A stretch of 64,000 nt of DNA from an uncultured beta proteobacterium. Its GTDB lineage: Bacteria > Pseudomonadota > Gammaproteobacteria > Burkholderiales > Burkholderiaceae_C. Position numbers and translations under genes: made by a program. Position 1 is the first letter of the stretch. The number at the start of each line of letters is the position of its first letter. The notes under the pieces are model-generated. The model did not search any database, was not told the origin of the DNA, and saw only the letters and a list, made by a program, of their open reading frames with translations. Positions 46,030 through 55,455 of the stretch are shown here, piece after piece. The stretch covers positions 17,880 through 81,879 of the forward strand of contig CAIRAW010000028.1 in assembly GCA_903876735.1 (NCBI GenBank). The letters run 5' to 3'.

Positions 46030-46812
46030 TCACATCGGACGTGTTTGGGCATAGGCCGGCTGTACGGGTGGCGCTGCAGGCGCGACACCCACCGGGCTCA
46101 AACGGCCGAGTTGGATGTCTGGATGGTGGACACTGCACATAAAGCCAAGCAGGGGGTGGCTGGCCCGGGTCCAGCGGTCTTGCGCCGTCTCGACATTGAA
46201 CGACAGCACGCGGTGCGGCAGATTGCTGGCGTGCGCCAGCGGTATGTAGCCCAAGCCCGGAAATACGTCATCAAACAGCAGGCGGTCATACATGCGGTCG
46301 ACCGGCGCGCGCCCGGCGATGACCATCCATTCGATGCCGGTTTGCTGGCAAAACTGGAAATAGGCCTTGAACAGCACGGTGGTGACCAGGCGTCCGCCCT
46401 TTTCGTTGGTGACGCCCAGCCGGGTTGCCTCGGCCAGTGGTCGTGTTCTGAGCCAGTCCGGCAACTCGACCGACTGCTCCAGGCAAAGGGGTTTGAACTG
46501 GTTGGTCTGGATGCGCATGGTGCCCAGCGGGGAGCCGTCGAGTTTGGATTCCGCCAGCAAGACCACCACGCCATTTTCGATATCGGCGTGTTCGGGCGCC
46601 TTGAGCGTTTCGGCAAAACCGGGCAGATGGCGGGCGTATGCCGCATGGCGGATTTGAACCGCTTTGCTCAGACCTTCGTCGTCGTGCACCAGGCGCACCG
46701 TGAAGGGAAGCAGTTCTTCGGTCAGGGTTGCGGTTGCCTGAACTTCAACATTGGAGGGAAGCGTCTCGATACGACGTGGCTGAAAGACTGCGGATGTGGC
46801 GTGATGAAACAT
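46030..46812 (-). CDS. GNAT-fold acyltransferase, FeeM-like N-acyl amino acid synthase
   Basis: The 260-residue protein has the FeeM/LuxI-like acyltransferase layout: VRLVHDDEGLSKAVQIRHAAYARHLPGFAETLKAPEHADIENGVVVLLAES (conserved Arg/Tyr/Glu/Asp pattern), GTMRIQTNQFKPLCLEQSVELPDWL, AEATRLGVTNEKGGRLVTTVLFKAYFQFC and WMVIAGRAPVDRMYDRLLFDDVF. FeeM and relatives join a long-chain acyl group from acyl-ACP to an amino acid; a sister group lies with exosortase systems. No exosortase or LuxR-type gene is adjacent. ATG 46812 is preceded by AAGGAA. The 217 bases to tex are a divergent promoter region with a GCGGG/CCCGC hairpin in the leader. Enzyme activity and product are inferred. Confidence 0.75.
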   Translation of the reverse strand: MFHHATSAVFQPRRIETLPSNVEVQATATLTEELLPFTVRLVHDDEGLSKAVQIRHAAYARHLPGFAETLKAPEHADIENGVVVLLAESKLDGSPLGTMRIQTNQFKPLCLEQSVELPDWLRTRPLAEATRLGVTNEKGGRLVTTVLFKAYFQFCQQTGIEWMVIAGRAPVDRMYDRLLFDDVFPGLGYIPLAHASNLPHRVLSFNVETAQDRWTRASHPLLGFMCSVHHPDIQLGRLSPVGVAPAAPPVQPAYAQTRPM

Positions 46813-47029
46813 GATGGCATTCCTTGAAAGAAGTGGGATGAAGAAGCCTGCGGGTTCTGACTGACCCGCTAGACGCTGGCAGTCTACGGTTAAGCAGAGG
46901 GCAAAGTCAGTAACAAAAGGTAAGCAAGCTTGATCAATGACAAGAATGCAATGCGGCCCGACCCCCTGTGGCACACTCGCTGCCTTCATTCAAGTTGTTG
47001 TCAGCGTCAGGCTGGCGCCTGTTCCATCC

Positions 47030-49435
47030 ATGCAGAAAATCATCGCGCAGATTGCGCAGGAAATCCGGGTTCAACCGCAGCAGGTCCGGGCCGCTGTCGA
47101 TTTGCTCGACGGGGGCGCCACCGTTCCCTTCATCGCGCGCTACCGCAAGGAGGCGACGCTGGGCCTGGATGACATCCAATTGCGCGAGCTCGAGGCGCGC
47201 CTCGGGTATCTGCGCGAACTGCAGGATCGACTGCAAACCGTGATCAAGGCCATTGAGGAGCAGGGCAAGATGACGCCGGCGCTGCTGGCGACGCTGGCTG
47301 CTGCCGGCACCAAACAGGAGCTTGAAGACCTGTACCTGCCGTTCAAGCTCAAGCGCCGCACCAAAGGTCAGCTCGCGCGCGAGGCCGGCCTGGAGCCGCT
47401 GGCGGACGCGCTGTTTGCCAATCCGGACCTGGTGCCGGCGGATGAGGCACTGGCCTATGTCGTGCCGCTGCGGCCTCAGGTCGAGGGCGAAGACAAGCAA
47501 GCCGATTTTTCCAGCGTGCCCGCCGTGTTGGACGGCGTGCGCGACATTCTGAGCGAACGCTGGGCCGAAGCACCGAACCTGGTGCAGGACTTGCGCAACT
47601 GGCTCTGGAGCGAAGGACTGTTCCAGTCCCGTCTGATGGCAGGCAAGGATGAGAACCACGCCGATGTGGCGAAGTTTCGTGACTACTTTGATTACGACGA
47701 ACCGATTGGCCGCGTGCCCTCGCACCGCGCGCTGGCCGTGTTCCGTGGCCGCGCGCTGGAGCTGCTCGATGCCAAACTGGCGCTGGCCGAGCCCGAGCCG
47801 GCTGCTACGGCGCCAGTGCCGTCCGCTGCGCCCAAGAGCCGGGCCGCAGCGCCGGTCTCGCTGGCTGAAGCGCGCCTGGCCTTGCGGCTGGGCTGGTCGC
47901 ACAAGGGCAGGGCCGGCGATGACCTGATTCGCAAATGCATCGCCTGGACCTGGCGCGTCAAGATGAGCCTGTCGACCGAGCGCGACCTGTTTGCCAAACT
48001 GCGCGAAGATGCAGAGAGGGTGGCGATCAAGGTCTTTGCCGATAACCTGCGCGACCTGCTGCTGGCGGCACCGGCAGGGCCGCGCGTGGTCTTGGGGCTG
48101 GACCCCGGCATCCGCACTGGTGTCAAGGTAGCGGTGGTCGACGGCACCGGCAAGTTGATCGAAACCGCCACCGTTTTTCCGCATGAACCGCGGCGTGACT
48201 GGGAAGGCGCGCTGCACACCCTGGGAAGATTGTGCCGGGCGCACGGCGTCAACCTGATTGCCATCGGCAACGGCACGGCCAGTCGCGAGACCGACAAGCT
48301 GGCGGCCGATCTGATCAAGTTGATGGCCAAGGATGGTGCCATGCCGATTGACAAGGTGGTTGTCAGCGAGGCGGGCGCCTCGGTCTACTCGGCCAGCGAA
48401 TTTGCGTCACAGGAAATGCCCGATGTCGATGTCAGCCTGCGTGGCGCCGCCAGCATTGCGCGGCGCCTGCAGGACCCGCTGGCTGAGCTGGTCAAGATCG
48501 ATCCCAAGGCGATTGGCGTTGGTCAGTACCAGCACGACGTGAACCAGAGCGAACTGGCAAAGATGCTCAGCGCCGTGGTGGAGGACTGCGTGAACTCGGT
48601 CGGCGTCGACCTCAATACGGCCAGTGTGCCGCTGCTGTCGCGCGTCTCGGGTTTGAGTGCGGGCGTGGCCAAGGCGGTGGTGCGCTGGCGCGAGTCCAAT
48701 GGCGCTTTTGTGAACCGACAGCAACTGCTGCAGGTTACAGGTCTGGGCGCCAAGACATTCGAGCAGAGTGCCGGTTTCCTGCGCATCCGCGGCGGAGACA
48801 ATCCGCTCGACATGACGGGTGTGCACCCGGAAACCTATCCGGTGGTGGAGCAGATCATTCGCGAGACCGGCAAGCCTGTGACTGAATTGATGGGCCGCAT
48901 GGATGTGATCAGGACGCTCAAGCCGGAGCGCTTTGCCAATGCTCAGTTCGGTGTCATCACGGTCAAAGACATTCTGGGTGAATTGGAAAAGCCGGGACGC
49001 GATCCACGTCCGGACTTCAAGGTTGCCCGATTCAACGATGGCGTCGACGACATCAAGGACCTGGTCGAGGGCATGGTGCTGGAGGGCACGGTGAGCAATG
49101 TGGCAGCCTTTGGTGCCTTTGTTGACCTCGGTGTGCACCAGGACGGGCTGGTCCATGTGAGCCAGTTGGCGCATAAATTTGTCAGCGATGCGCGCGAGAT
49201 CGTCAAGACCGGCGACATCGTCAGGGTCCAGGTGGTGGAGGTCGATGTGGCGCGCAAGCGCATCGCGCTGACGATGAAGCTGGGCGCGCCACCGTCCCGG
49301 CGCGATGGCGTGGCGGACAACCGGTTTCAGGCGGCGGGCCAGAGCCAGCGCAACCGATCGGCGTCTAGCGGCGTCGGCGTGTCAACGACGGCCATGTCGT
49401 CCGCGTTTGCCAAGCTCAAGGGTGTTGCTGGCTGA
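47030..49435 (+). CDS. tex: Tex-family RNA-binding transcription accessory protein
   Basis: The 801-residue protein matches Tex (Spt6-like) end to end. The N-terminal helical part opens IIAQIAQEIRVQPQQVRAAVDLLDGGATVPFIARYRKEATLGLDD, a YqgF-like nuclease-fold domain has VVLGLDPGIRTGVKVAVVD near 355, then EAGASVYSASEFASQEMPD, helix-hairpin-helix motifs (VGVDLNTASVPLLSRVSGLS, LQVTGLGAKTFEQSAGFLRI) and an S1 RNA-binding domain from GMVLEGTVSNVAAFGAFVDLGVHQDGLVHVSQL near 680. The role is in transcription and RNA metabolism and stress survival. ATG 47030 is used; no strong ribosome binding site is seen and upstream in-frame codons overlap the divergent promoter. A Ser/Arg-rich tail of about 45 residues ends the protein. 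Confidence 0.95.
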   Translation: MQKIIAQIAQEIRVQPQQVRAAVDLLDGGATVPFIARYRKEATLGLDDIQLRELEARLGYLRELQDRLQTVIKAIEEQGKMTPALLATLAAAGTKQELEDLYLPFKLKRRTKGQLAREAGLEPLADALFANPDLVPADEALAYVVPLRPQVEGEDKQADFSSVPAVLDGVRDILSERWAEAPNLVQDLRNWLWSEGLFQSRLMAGKDENHADVAKFRDYFDYDEPIGRVPSHRALAVFRGRALELLDAKLALAEPEPAATAPVPSAAPKSRAAAPVSLAEARLALRLGWSHKGRAGDDLIRKCIAWTWRVKMSLSTERDLFAKLREDAERVAIKVFADNLRDLLLAAPAGPRVVLGLDPGIRTGVKVAVVDGTGKLIETATVFPHEPRRDWEGALHTLGRLCRAHGVNLIAIGNGTASRETDKLAADLIKLMAKDGAMPIDKVVVSEAGASVYSASEFASQEMPDVDVSLRGAASIARRLQDPLAELVKIDPKAIGVGQYQHDVNQSELAKMLSAVVEDCVNSVGVDLNTASVPLLSRVSGLSAGVAKAVVRWRESNGAFVNRQQLLQVTGLGAKTFEQSAGFLRIRGGDNPLDMTGVHPETYPVVEQIIRETGKPVTELMGRMDVIRTLKPERFANAQFGVITVKDILGELEKPGRDPRPDFKVARFNDGVDDIKDLVEGMVLEGTVSNVAAFGAFVDLGVHQDGLVHVSQLAHKFVSDAREIVKTGDIVRVQVVEVDVARKRIALTMKLGAPPSRRDGVADNRFQAAGQSQRNRSASSGVGVSTTAMSSAFAKLKGVAG

Positions 49436-49497
49436 CGGATAATGCGACCCTTGGTTTCATCAATTCTTCAAACGTGCCGCAAGGGAGTCATGTGACC

Positions 49498-50322
49498 ATG
49501 GAACTGAATGCCTTGTTGGCCCAGCAGTTCGTGCTGCCCAGCATTCCCAAGGTGCTGGCGCTGTTGCTTAGCGAGTTGGAGCGGGAGACGCCCGACCTGC
49601 GCAAGATCACCCAGTTCGTCGGTGCTGACCCGGCATTGACGGCCAGCCTGCTGAGAATCGCCAATTCCGATTTTTTCAAGCTTTCGGGGCGGATACACAG
49701 CGTCTCCGAGGCGCTCGCGCTGCTGAGCTGCAGCCAGGTGCGCAGCGTGGTCGAAGCCGCCGCCTCGGGCGCTTCCCTGCGGGCGGTGCCGGGCATTCAT
49801 CTGCAGCAGTTCTGGCGTTACAGTTTGCAGGTCGCCAAGTTGGCGCGTTCGCTGGCCGGTCTGGTGCGCCAGAATCAGCCGGCGGCCTATACCTGCGGCC
49901 TGATTCACGCCATCGGTGAACTGGCCATTCACATTGGCATGGCGCAGGAAGTGGCGCTGCTTGATCGCACGCTGGCGCCATTTGACCTCGGGCGCGCTGA
50001 TGCCGAGCGCGAATCCCTGGGTTTTTGTTACGCCCAGGTCGGGGCCGGTCTGGCAAGGCGCTGGCAGTATCCGCAACCCATGGTGGACGCGCTGGAACAC
50101 CAGTACGCGCCGTTCGAGCACGATGTCTACGAACCGTTGGCCGGCGTCATCCACCTCGCGACCTGGCGCGTACGGGCTCAGGAAGCGGGTTTGCCCGAGC
50201 GCGGTTTGGCGGTGACTTTCCCGGGCGCAGTCGGCGAGGTCCTGGGCCTTGATATCGACATGGTGTTGCAGCAGAATCCGTTCGACTGGATGGCGCAGTC
50301 CTCCGCTCATATTCCCTTGTAA
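49498..50322 (+). CDS. HDOD-domain protein
   Basis: A 274-residue protein with an HDOD domain: VLPSIPKVLALLLSELERE, DPALTASLLRIANSDFFKLSGRIHSVSEALALLSCSQVRSVV, and AAYTCGLIHAIGELAIH (the residual HD region, lacking the full HD metal motif). HDOD proteins act in signalling, chemotaxis or c-di-GMP pathways, usually as protein-protein modules. The C-terminal 60 residues are not part of the domain. AAGGGAG precedes the start; GTG 49492 is an alternative to ATG 49498. It is followed by the patatin-like gene 11 bases downstream, so the two may be co-transcribed. Confidence 0.9.
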   Translation: MELNALLAQQFVLPSIPKVLALLLSELERETPDLRKITQFVGADPALTASLLRIANSDFFKLSGRIHSVSEALALLSCSQVRSVVEAAASGASLRAVPGIHLQQFWRYSLQVAKLARSLAGLVRQNQPAAYTCGLIHAIGELAIHIGMAQEVALLDRTLAPFDLGRADAERESLGFCYAQVGAGLARRWQYPQPMVDALEHQYAPFEHDVYEPLAGVIHLATWRVRAQEAGLPERGLAVTFPGAVGEVLGLDIDMVLQQNPFDWMAQSSAHIPL

Positions 50323-50333
50323 GGCCGTTACCT

Positions 50334-51413
50334 GTGCAAGCCCTGTGCATTCATGCGGGTCCGGCGGCCCGTCGGCACATTGAAAAAAATGGCCTGTTGC
50401 CAGACGCGATCAGCACCATGGCCGGCGCTGCCGGTGGCCCCAAGGGTCTGATTCTGGGGCCGCTGGACCGTTTCATTTTTGGTCCCTGGCTGGCACGCTC
50501 GACGCAGCCCCTGCATCTGGTCGGTGCCTCGATCGGTGCCTGGCGTATGGCGACCGCGTGCCTGAGCGATCCGGTGGCAGCCTTCGAACGCCTAGAGCAT
50601 GATTACATCCATCAGCACTATGAACTCCAGCCCGGAGAGAAGCGACCCAGCGCGCAGCGCGTCAGCGAGCTTTTCGGGCGGAACCTGCAGGCTTTTTACG
50701 CCGGGCGCGTGCCAGAAGTTCTGTGCCATGCACGTTACCGTCTGCACATCATCACGGCCCATGGGCGCCACTTGCTGGCGCGCGAACAGCGCTGGCGCAC
50801 ACCGGCCGCTTACCTGGGAGCCGTCCTGAGCAACACGCTGCAGCGCAAGGCGTTGGGGGCCTGGTTGGAGCGAGTGGTGTTTTCGACGCCTGATGCTGCA
50901 TTGCCCTTTGATGGCAGCGACTACCGCACGCGCCAGTTCAATCTGAGTGAGGCGAACTTCGGCCAGGTGCTGCAGGCCAGTTGTTCGATACCTTTTGTGC
51001 TTCAGGCTGTACACGATATTGTGGGCGCGCCGCGCGGTGCCTACTGGGATGGCGGCCTGACCGATTACCACCTGCACCTCGACTATGCTGGCGCGACACA
51101 GGCAGGCGGTCTGGTGCTGTACCCGCATTTTCAGAAAGCAGTTGTGCCAGGTTGGTTCGACAAGCATCTGGCATGGCGCCACAAGGCCACGCCGTTTCTC
51201 GATAACCTGGTTTTGCTGGCCCCGAACCCCGAGTGGGTCAAGACGCTGCCCAACGGCAAGTTGCCCGACCGCAGCGACTTCACGCATTACGGGCCGGATC
51301 TGGCGGCCCGTGTCAGGGCATGGAACACTGCCACCCAGGCCAGCGTGCAGTTGGTGGATGAATTCGAGGCTTGGCTACGCCGACCCGATCCGGGGCAGGT
51401 GCTGGCGCTTTAG
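50334..51413 (+). CDS. Patatin-like phospholipase family protein
   Basis: A 359-residue protein with a patatin-like catalytic dyad: glycine-rich oxyanion loop MAGAAGGPKGLIL near 30, nucleophile Ser in LVGASIGAWRMA (GxSxG near 65) and the Asp in YWDGGLTDYHLHLDY near 240. No signal peptide or membrane helix is seen, so a cytoplasmic lipase or acylhydrolase is likely. The substrate is unknown. The start is GTG 50334; there is no convincing ATG before the oxyanion loop. comEC begins 17 bases after the stop. Confidence 0.88.
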   Translation: MQALCIHAGPAARRHIEKNGLLPDAISTMAGAAGGPKGLILGPLDRFIFGPWLARSTQPLHLVGASIGAWRMATACLSDPVAAFERLEHDYIHQHYELQPGEKRPSAQRVSELFGRNLQAFYAGRVPEVLCHARYRLHIITAHGRHLLAREQRWRTPAAYLGAVLSNTLQRKALGAWLERVVFSTPDAALPFDGSDYRTRQFNLSEANFGQVLQASCSIPFVLQAVHDIVGAPRGAYWDGGLTDYHLHLDYAGATQAGGLVLYPHFQKAVVPGWFDKHLAWRHKATPFLDNLVLLAPNPEWVKTLPNGKLPDRSDFTHYGPDLAARVRAWNTATQASVQLVDEFEAWLRRPDPGQVLAL

Positions 51414-51430
51414 CGCTTTGGGGCTATGGC

Positions 51431-53884
51431 ATGGGCCTTCACTTACCTGCCAAGGCGCGACTGATCTTTCCGGCCCTGCTGGGCTGGGTTCTGGGCACGG
51501 CCCTGCAATTGCAACAGGCGGTACTGCATTCATGGCAATGCGACGCGAGCCTGCTGGTATTGGCGCTGGTCCTCTGGTTGCCGATGCGGTCGCTATCGTT
51601 GGCCGTTGGCTGGCGCATGGCGCTCGCCGGCATCAGTTTTTGTGTGTTGGCCCTGGGCCTGACCGGCTTGCGTGCCAGCGCGTTTGTCTCTGAGGCGCTT
51701 GACCCGGCGCTGGAGGGGCGTGACCTGCTGGTCACCGGTGTTGTCAGCGCCATGCCGCAGCGCAGCGAGGCCGGTCTGCGCTTTCGGCTGGACGTGGAGG
51801 CGGCGCAACTTGAAGGGCGGCCACTGCGCCTGCCACCCCGTCTTTATCTGAGCTGGTACGCAAACGCCTTTGCCGGCGCTGATGGTGACACGGCCGACGA
51901 AGCGACGAGGCAACCAGCGGCTCTGGTGGCGGGCGAACGCTGGCAGATGGCCGTGCGGCTGAAGGCGCCGCATGGCGCCAGCAACCCGTTCGGCTTCGAC
52001 TATGAACTCTGGCTTTGGGAGCAAGGCCTGCAGGCCGGTGGTTATGTTCGAAATGGCGCCAAGGACCCGGCGCCTTTGCGTCTGGGTCAGACCGGTTGGC
52101 ATCCAGTGGAGCATTCGCGACAGGTGGTGCGCGAGCGCATTATCGAGCGCGTGGCGCAACGCCAGTACGCGGGTCTCATCGCGGCGCTGGTGGTTGGCGA
52201 CCAGAACGCCATCGACCGCGCGGACTGGGACATTTTCCGCTCCACCGGAGTGGCGCACCTGATGTCGATCTCGGGCTTGCACATCACGATGTTTGCCTGG
52301 GCCGCCTCCTTGATGCTGGGTTGGCTGTGGCGACGCTCGAACCGTCTTTGCCTGTGGCTGCCGGCGCCCAGTGCGGCACTGCTGGGTGGTGTCCTGCTGG
52401 CTACGGGCTACGCCCTGTTCAGCGGCTGGGGCGTGCCTTCGCAGCGCACCATCCTGATGCTGGGCAGCGTGGGTCTGCTGCGTCTGTCAGGCAAAACCTG
52501 GCCTTGGCCACAGGTCTGGCTGCTGGCCTGTGCCGTCGTGGTTTTGGTCGATCCTTGGGCGTTGTTGCAGGCCGGCTTTTGGTTGAGTTTTGTCGCCGTT
52601 GGCGTCCTGTTTTCCTCAGCTTCCAGTGGTGCATTGGGCGGGGCCGTGGCATCGCCGCAGGAACCGGGGTTCTGGCGTACCAAGGCAGCGCTTGTGCTGG
52701 CCGGTGTGAAGTCAACGCTGAAAGAACAATGGGTCATCACGCTGGCGTTGACGCCGTTGACCCTGTTGCTGTTTGGCCAGGTCTCGCTGGTGGGCTTGGT
52801 CGCCAATGCGCTGGCGATTCCTTGGGTCACGCTGGTCGTGACCCCGCTGGCCATGGCCGGCGTCTTACTCTCGCCCCTGTGGGATCTGGCGGCACTGGCG
52901 CTGGCGGCGCTGAGCAGCTATCTGCAACTGCTTGCGGCCCTGCCGTTTGCCACCTTGAGCGTGGCCCAGGCGCCGTTGTGGGCCGGGCTTGCCGGAGTGC
53001 TCGGTGGTGTGCTGCTGGTACTGCCCTTGCCCTTGAGTGTTCGGCTGGCCGGGTTGCCGCTGATGTTGCCAGTTCTGCTGTGGCAGACGCCGCATCCGCC
53101 GATGGGACAGTTTGAACTGCTGGCGACCGACGTCGGGCAAGGCAGCGCCGTCATCGTGCGCAGCGCCCACCATGCGTTGCTGTATGACGCCGGGCCGCGT
53201 TTCAGCCGCGAGAGCGACGCCGGACATCGCGTGCTGGTGCCGCTACTGCGTGCGCTTGATCTTCCGATCGATGTGCTGTTGCTGAGCCACCGCGACAGCG
53301 ATCACAGCGGTGGCGCGCCGGCGTTGCTGGCCATGCAGCCCGGGGCGATCCTGCTGAGTTCGACCGGGGACGATCAGGCGCCGTCAGGCGCCCGAGGCGT
53401 CACCCGCTGTGTGGCCGGCCAGCGCTGGCAATGGGACGGCGTTGACTTCGAGATCCTGCACCCGCAGGCACAGGATTATGCAAGCCAGTCCAAGGCCAAT
53501 GCCATGAGTTGCGTGCTGCGCGTCTCCAACGGTGCGCAGACCGTCTTGCTGACCGGGGATATCGAAGAGGCGCAGGAAGCGCGACTGATAGCGGCCCAGC
53601 CGCTCAAACTCGATGTGCTGCTGGTGCCGCATCACGGCAGCAAGTCCTCCAGCAGTGCAGCTTTTCTGGACGCCACGCAGCCGCGCATCGCCTTGGTGCA
53701 GTCCGGTTACCGTAATCGATTCGGACATCCGGCCCAGTCTGTTTTGGTGCGTTATCAGGAACGTGGGATTCGCGTCCTGAATTCGCCCCGTTGTGGTGCG
53801 GCAACATGGCAATCAGTGCAGCCGGACGAGGTCAAATGCCAGCGCCAGCAGGAAATGCACTATTGGCAACATCGCCTGCCTTGA
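51431..53884 (+). CDS. comEC: DNA uptake channel protein ComEC/Rec2
   Basis: The 817-residue inner-membrane protein is the predicted channel for transforming DNA. It has N-terminal helices with an OB-fold domain (about 100-215), the competence domain with many helices (ALVVGDQNAIDRADWDIFRSTGVAHLMSISGLHITMFAW, GWGVPSQRTILML, LLQAGFWLSFVAVGVLF), and a C-terminal metallo-beta-lactamase domain (ATDVGQGSAVIV, LLLSHRDSDHSGGAPALL near 618, VLLTGDIEEAQEARL, VPHHGSKSSSS). All metal-binding motifs of the nuclease-like domain remain. ATG 51431 (MGLHLPAKARLIFP) is used; the frame extends back into the patatin gene. Other competence genes are not in the window. Confidence 0.95.
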   Translation: MGLHLPAKARLIFPALLGWVLGTALQLQQAVLHSWQCDASLLVLALVLWLPMRSLSLAVGWRMALAGISFCVLALGLTGLRASAFVSEALDPALEGRDLLVTGVVSAMPQRSEAGLRFRLDVEAAQLEGRPLRLPPRLYLSWYANAFAGADGDTADEATRQPAALVAGERWQMAVRLKAPHGASNPFGFDYELWLWEQGLQAGGYVRNGAKDPAPLRLGQTGWHPVEHSRQVVRERIIERVAQRQYAGLIAALVVGDQNAIDRADWDIFRSTGVAHLMSISGLHITMFAWAASLMLGWLWRRSNRLCLWLPAPSAALLGGVLLATGYALFSGWGVPSQRTILMLGSVGLLRLSGKTWPWPQVWLLACAVVVLVDPWALLQAGFWLSFVAVGVLFSSASSGALGGAVASPQEPGFWRTKAALVLAGVKSTLKEQWVITLALTPLTLLLFGQVSLVGLVANALAIPWVTLVVTPLAMAGVLLSPLWDLAALALAALSSYLQLLAALPFATLSVAQAPLWAGLAGVLGGVLLVLPLPLSVRLAGLPLMLPVLLWQTPHPPMGQFELLATDVGQGSAVIVRSAHHALLYDAGPRFSRESDAGHRVLVPLLRALDLPIDVLLLSHRDSDHSGGAPALLAMQPGAILLSSTGDDQAPSGARGVTRCVAGQRWQWDGVDFEILHPQAQDYASQSKANAMSCVLRVSNGAQTVLLTGDIEEAQEARLIAAQPLKLDVLLVPHHGSKSSSSAAFLDATQPRIALVQSGYRNRFGHPAQSVLVRYQERGIRVLNSPRCGAATWQSVQPDEVKCQRQQEMHYWQHRLP

Positions 53885-53889
53885 GGGGG

Positions 53890-53906
53890 TTGGCGCAAAG
53901 CTTGCT
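53890..53906 (+). promoter_or_regulatory. Sigma-54-type (-24/-12) promoter before the ATP-grasp/alpha-E operon
   Basis: TTGGCGCAAAGCTTGCT matches the sigma-54 pattern TTGGCAC-N5-TTGCW, with the invariant GG (53892-53893) and GC (53904-53905) exactly 12 bases apart. One mismatch (G for A) lies in the -24 box. Transcription would start near 53917, just before the ribosome binding site GGAG (53920-53923) and the ATG at 53930. An enhancer site for the activator would be within comEC and was not identified. Confidence 0.55.
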
Positions 53907-53929
53907 AAGCTAAGGGGTAGGAGAGAAAA

Positions 53930-55438
53930 ATGTCCATGCAGAAATTCGACGAGATGTACACCCGGCTGCCGTATGAGTTTTTCACTCACGGCGCGCAGAT
54001 CCGCGAGCATTACAAGATCTACGACGAGTGGCTGGCTCGCCAACCGGGCGACATGATGGCGCAGCGCCGGGAAGAGGCGGAAATGATTTTTCGCCGCGTC
54101 GGCATCACCTTTGCCGTATACGGCGAAAAGGACGAGGAAGGTGCCGGTACCGAGCGCCTGATCCCCTTTGACCTGATTCCGCGCATCATCCCGGCCAGCG
54201 AGTGGAAGGTTCTGGAGCGCGGCCTGGTGCAGCGTGTCGCTGCCCTGAACCGGTTCGTGCACGATGTTTACCATGGTCAGGAGATCATCAAGGCCGGTGT
54301 CGTGCCGCGTGAGCAGATTGAGAACAATGCCCAGTTCCGCCCCGAGATGATGGGCGTGGACGTGCCCAATAACATTTATTCGCACATATCGGGCATCGAC
54401 ATCGTGCGCGCGCCCAATGCAGCCGGGCAGGGCGAGTACTACGTGCTCGAAGACAACCTGCGCGTGCCCAGTGGGGTCAGCTACATGCTGGAAGACCGCA
54501 AGATGATGATGCGGCTGTTCCCGTCCTTGTTTAACGCCTACCGCGTTGCGCCCGTTGCGCATTACCCCGACTTGCTGCTCGAAACCCTGCGCGCCAGCAG
54601 CCCGGCCACGACCGCCGAGCCGACCGTGGTCGTGTTGACGCCCGGCATGCACAACAGCGCCTATTTCGAGCACGCCTTTCTGGCGCAGCAGATGGGGATT
54701 GAACTGGTGGAGGGACAGGACCTGTTTGTCAAAGACAACTTCTGCTACATGCGCACCACACGCGGCCCGAAACGGGTCGATGTCATCTACCGCCGCGTCG
54801 ACGATGATTTTCTGGACCCCAAGGTGTTTCGTCCGACCTCAACCCTGGGTTGCGCCGGCCTGCTCGACGTCTACCGCGCCGGTCATGTGACCATCTGCAA
54901 TGCAGTCGGCACCGGCGTCGCCGACGACAAGTCGATCTACCCCTACGTGCCCAAGATGATCGAGTTCTACCTCGGAGAGAAACCGATTCTCAACAACGTG
55001 CCAACCTACATGTGCCGCAACCCGGACGATCTGGCCTATACCCTGGCCAATCTGAAGGACCTGGTGGTCAAGGAGGTGCATGGTGCCGGCGGCTATGGCA
55101 TGCTGGTCGGGCCGGCCTCGACCAAGGCGGAAATCGAGGATTTCCGCAAGGCCGTGCTGGCCAACCCGAGCGGCTACATCGCGCAGCCGACGCTGAGCCT
55201 GTCAAGTTGCCCGACTTTTGTCGAAAGCGGCATTGCGCCGCGCCACATCGACCTGCGTCCCTACGTGCTCAGCGGCAAAACGGTGCAAATGGTGCCCGGT
55301 GGCCTGACGCGCGTGGCGCTCAAGGACGGTTCGCTGGTTGTCAACTCGTCGCAAGGCGGTGGCACCAAGGACACCTGGGTACTGGAGAACGGCGCTGCGC
55401 CGGCACTGCCAACCCAGACGCAAACCCAGTCGGCTTAA
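53930..55438 (+). CDS. Circularly permuted ATP-grasp protein (type 2)
   Basis: The 502-residue protein belongs to the circularly permuted ATP-grasp family (former DUF404/DUF407). Key segments are FDEMYTRLPYEFFTHGAQIREHYKIYDEWL, ERLIPFDLIPRIIPASEWKVLERGLVQRVAALNRFVHDVYHGQEI, EYYVLEDNLRVPSGVSYMLEDRKMMMRLFP, TPGMHNSAYFEHAFLAQQMGIELVEGQDL, and VVKEVHGAGGYGMLVGP (ATP-binding). These proteins are almost always encoded with an alpha-E protein, as here, and often with a transglutaminase; they are thought to form peptide-like bonds, but no substrate is known to me. GGAG lies six bases before the ATG and a sigma-54-like promoter precedes it. Confidence 0.92.
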   Translation: MSMQKFDEMYTRLPYEFFTHGAQIREHYKIYDEWLARQPGDMMAQRREEAEMIFRRVGITFAVYGEKDEEGAGTERLIPFDLIPRIIPASEWKVLERGLVQRVAALNRFVHDVYHGQEIIKAGVVPREQIENNAQFRPEMMGVDVPNNIYSHISGIDIVRAPNAAGQGEYYVLEDNLRVPSGVSYMLEDRKMMMRLFPSLFNAYRVAPVAHYPDLLLETLRASSPATTAEPTVVVLTPGMHNSAYFEHAFLAQQMGIELVEGQDLFVKDNFCYMRTTRGPKRVDVIYRRVDDDFLDPKVFRPTSTLGCAGLLDVYRAGHVTICNAVGTGVADDKSIYPYVPKMIEFYLGEKPILNNVPTYMCRNPDDLAYTLANLKDLVVKEVHGAGGYGMLVGPASTKAEIEDFRKAVLANPSGYIAQPTLSLSSCPTFVESGIAPRHIDLRPYVLSGKTVQMVPGGLTRVALKDGSLVVNSSQGGGTKDTWVLENGAAPALPTQTQTQSA

Positions 55439-55455
55439 GTGCAAGGAGTCAATCA

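Noticed and set aside
46930..46943. FNR-like sequence TTGATCAATGACAA between the FeeM-like gene and tex
   Set aside because: Only eight of ten consensus positions match, the second half-site is poor, and neither neighbour has an anaerobic role.
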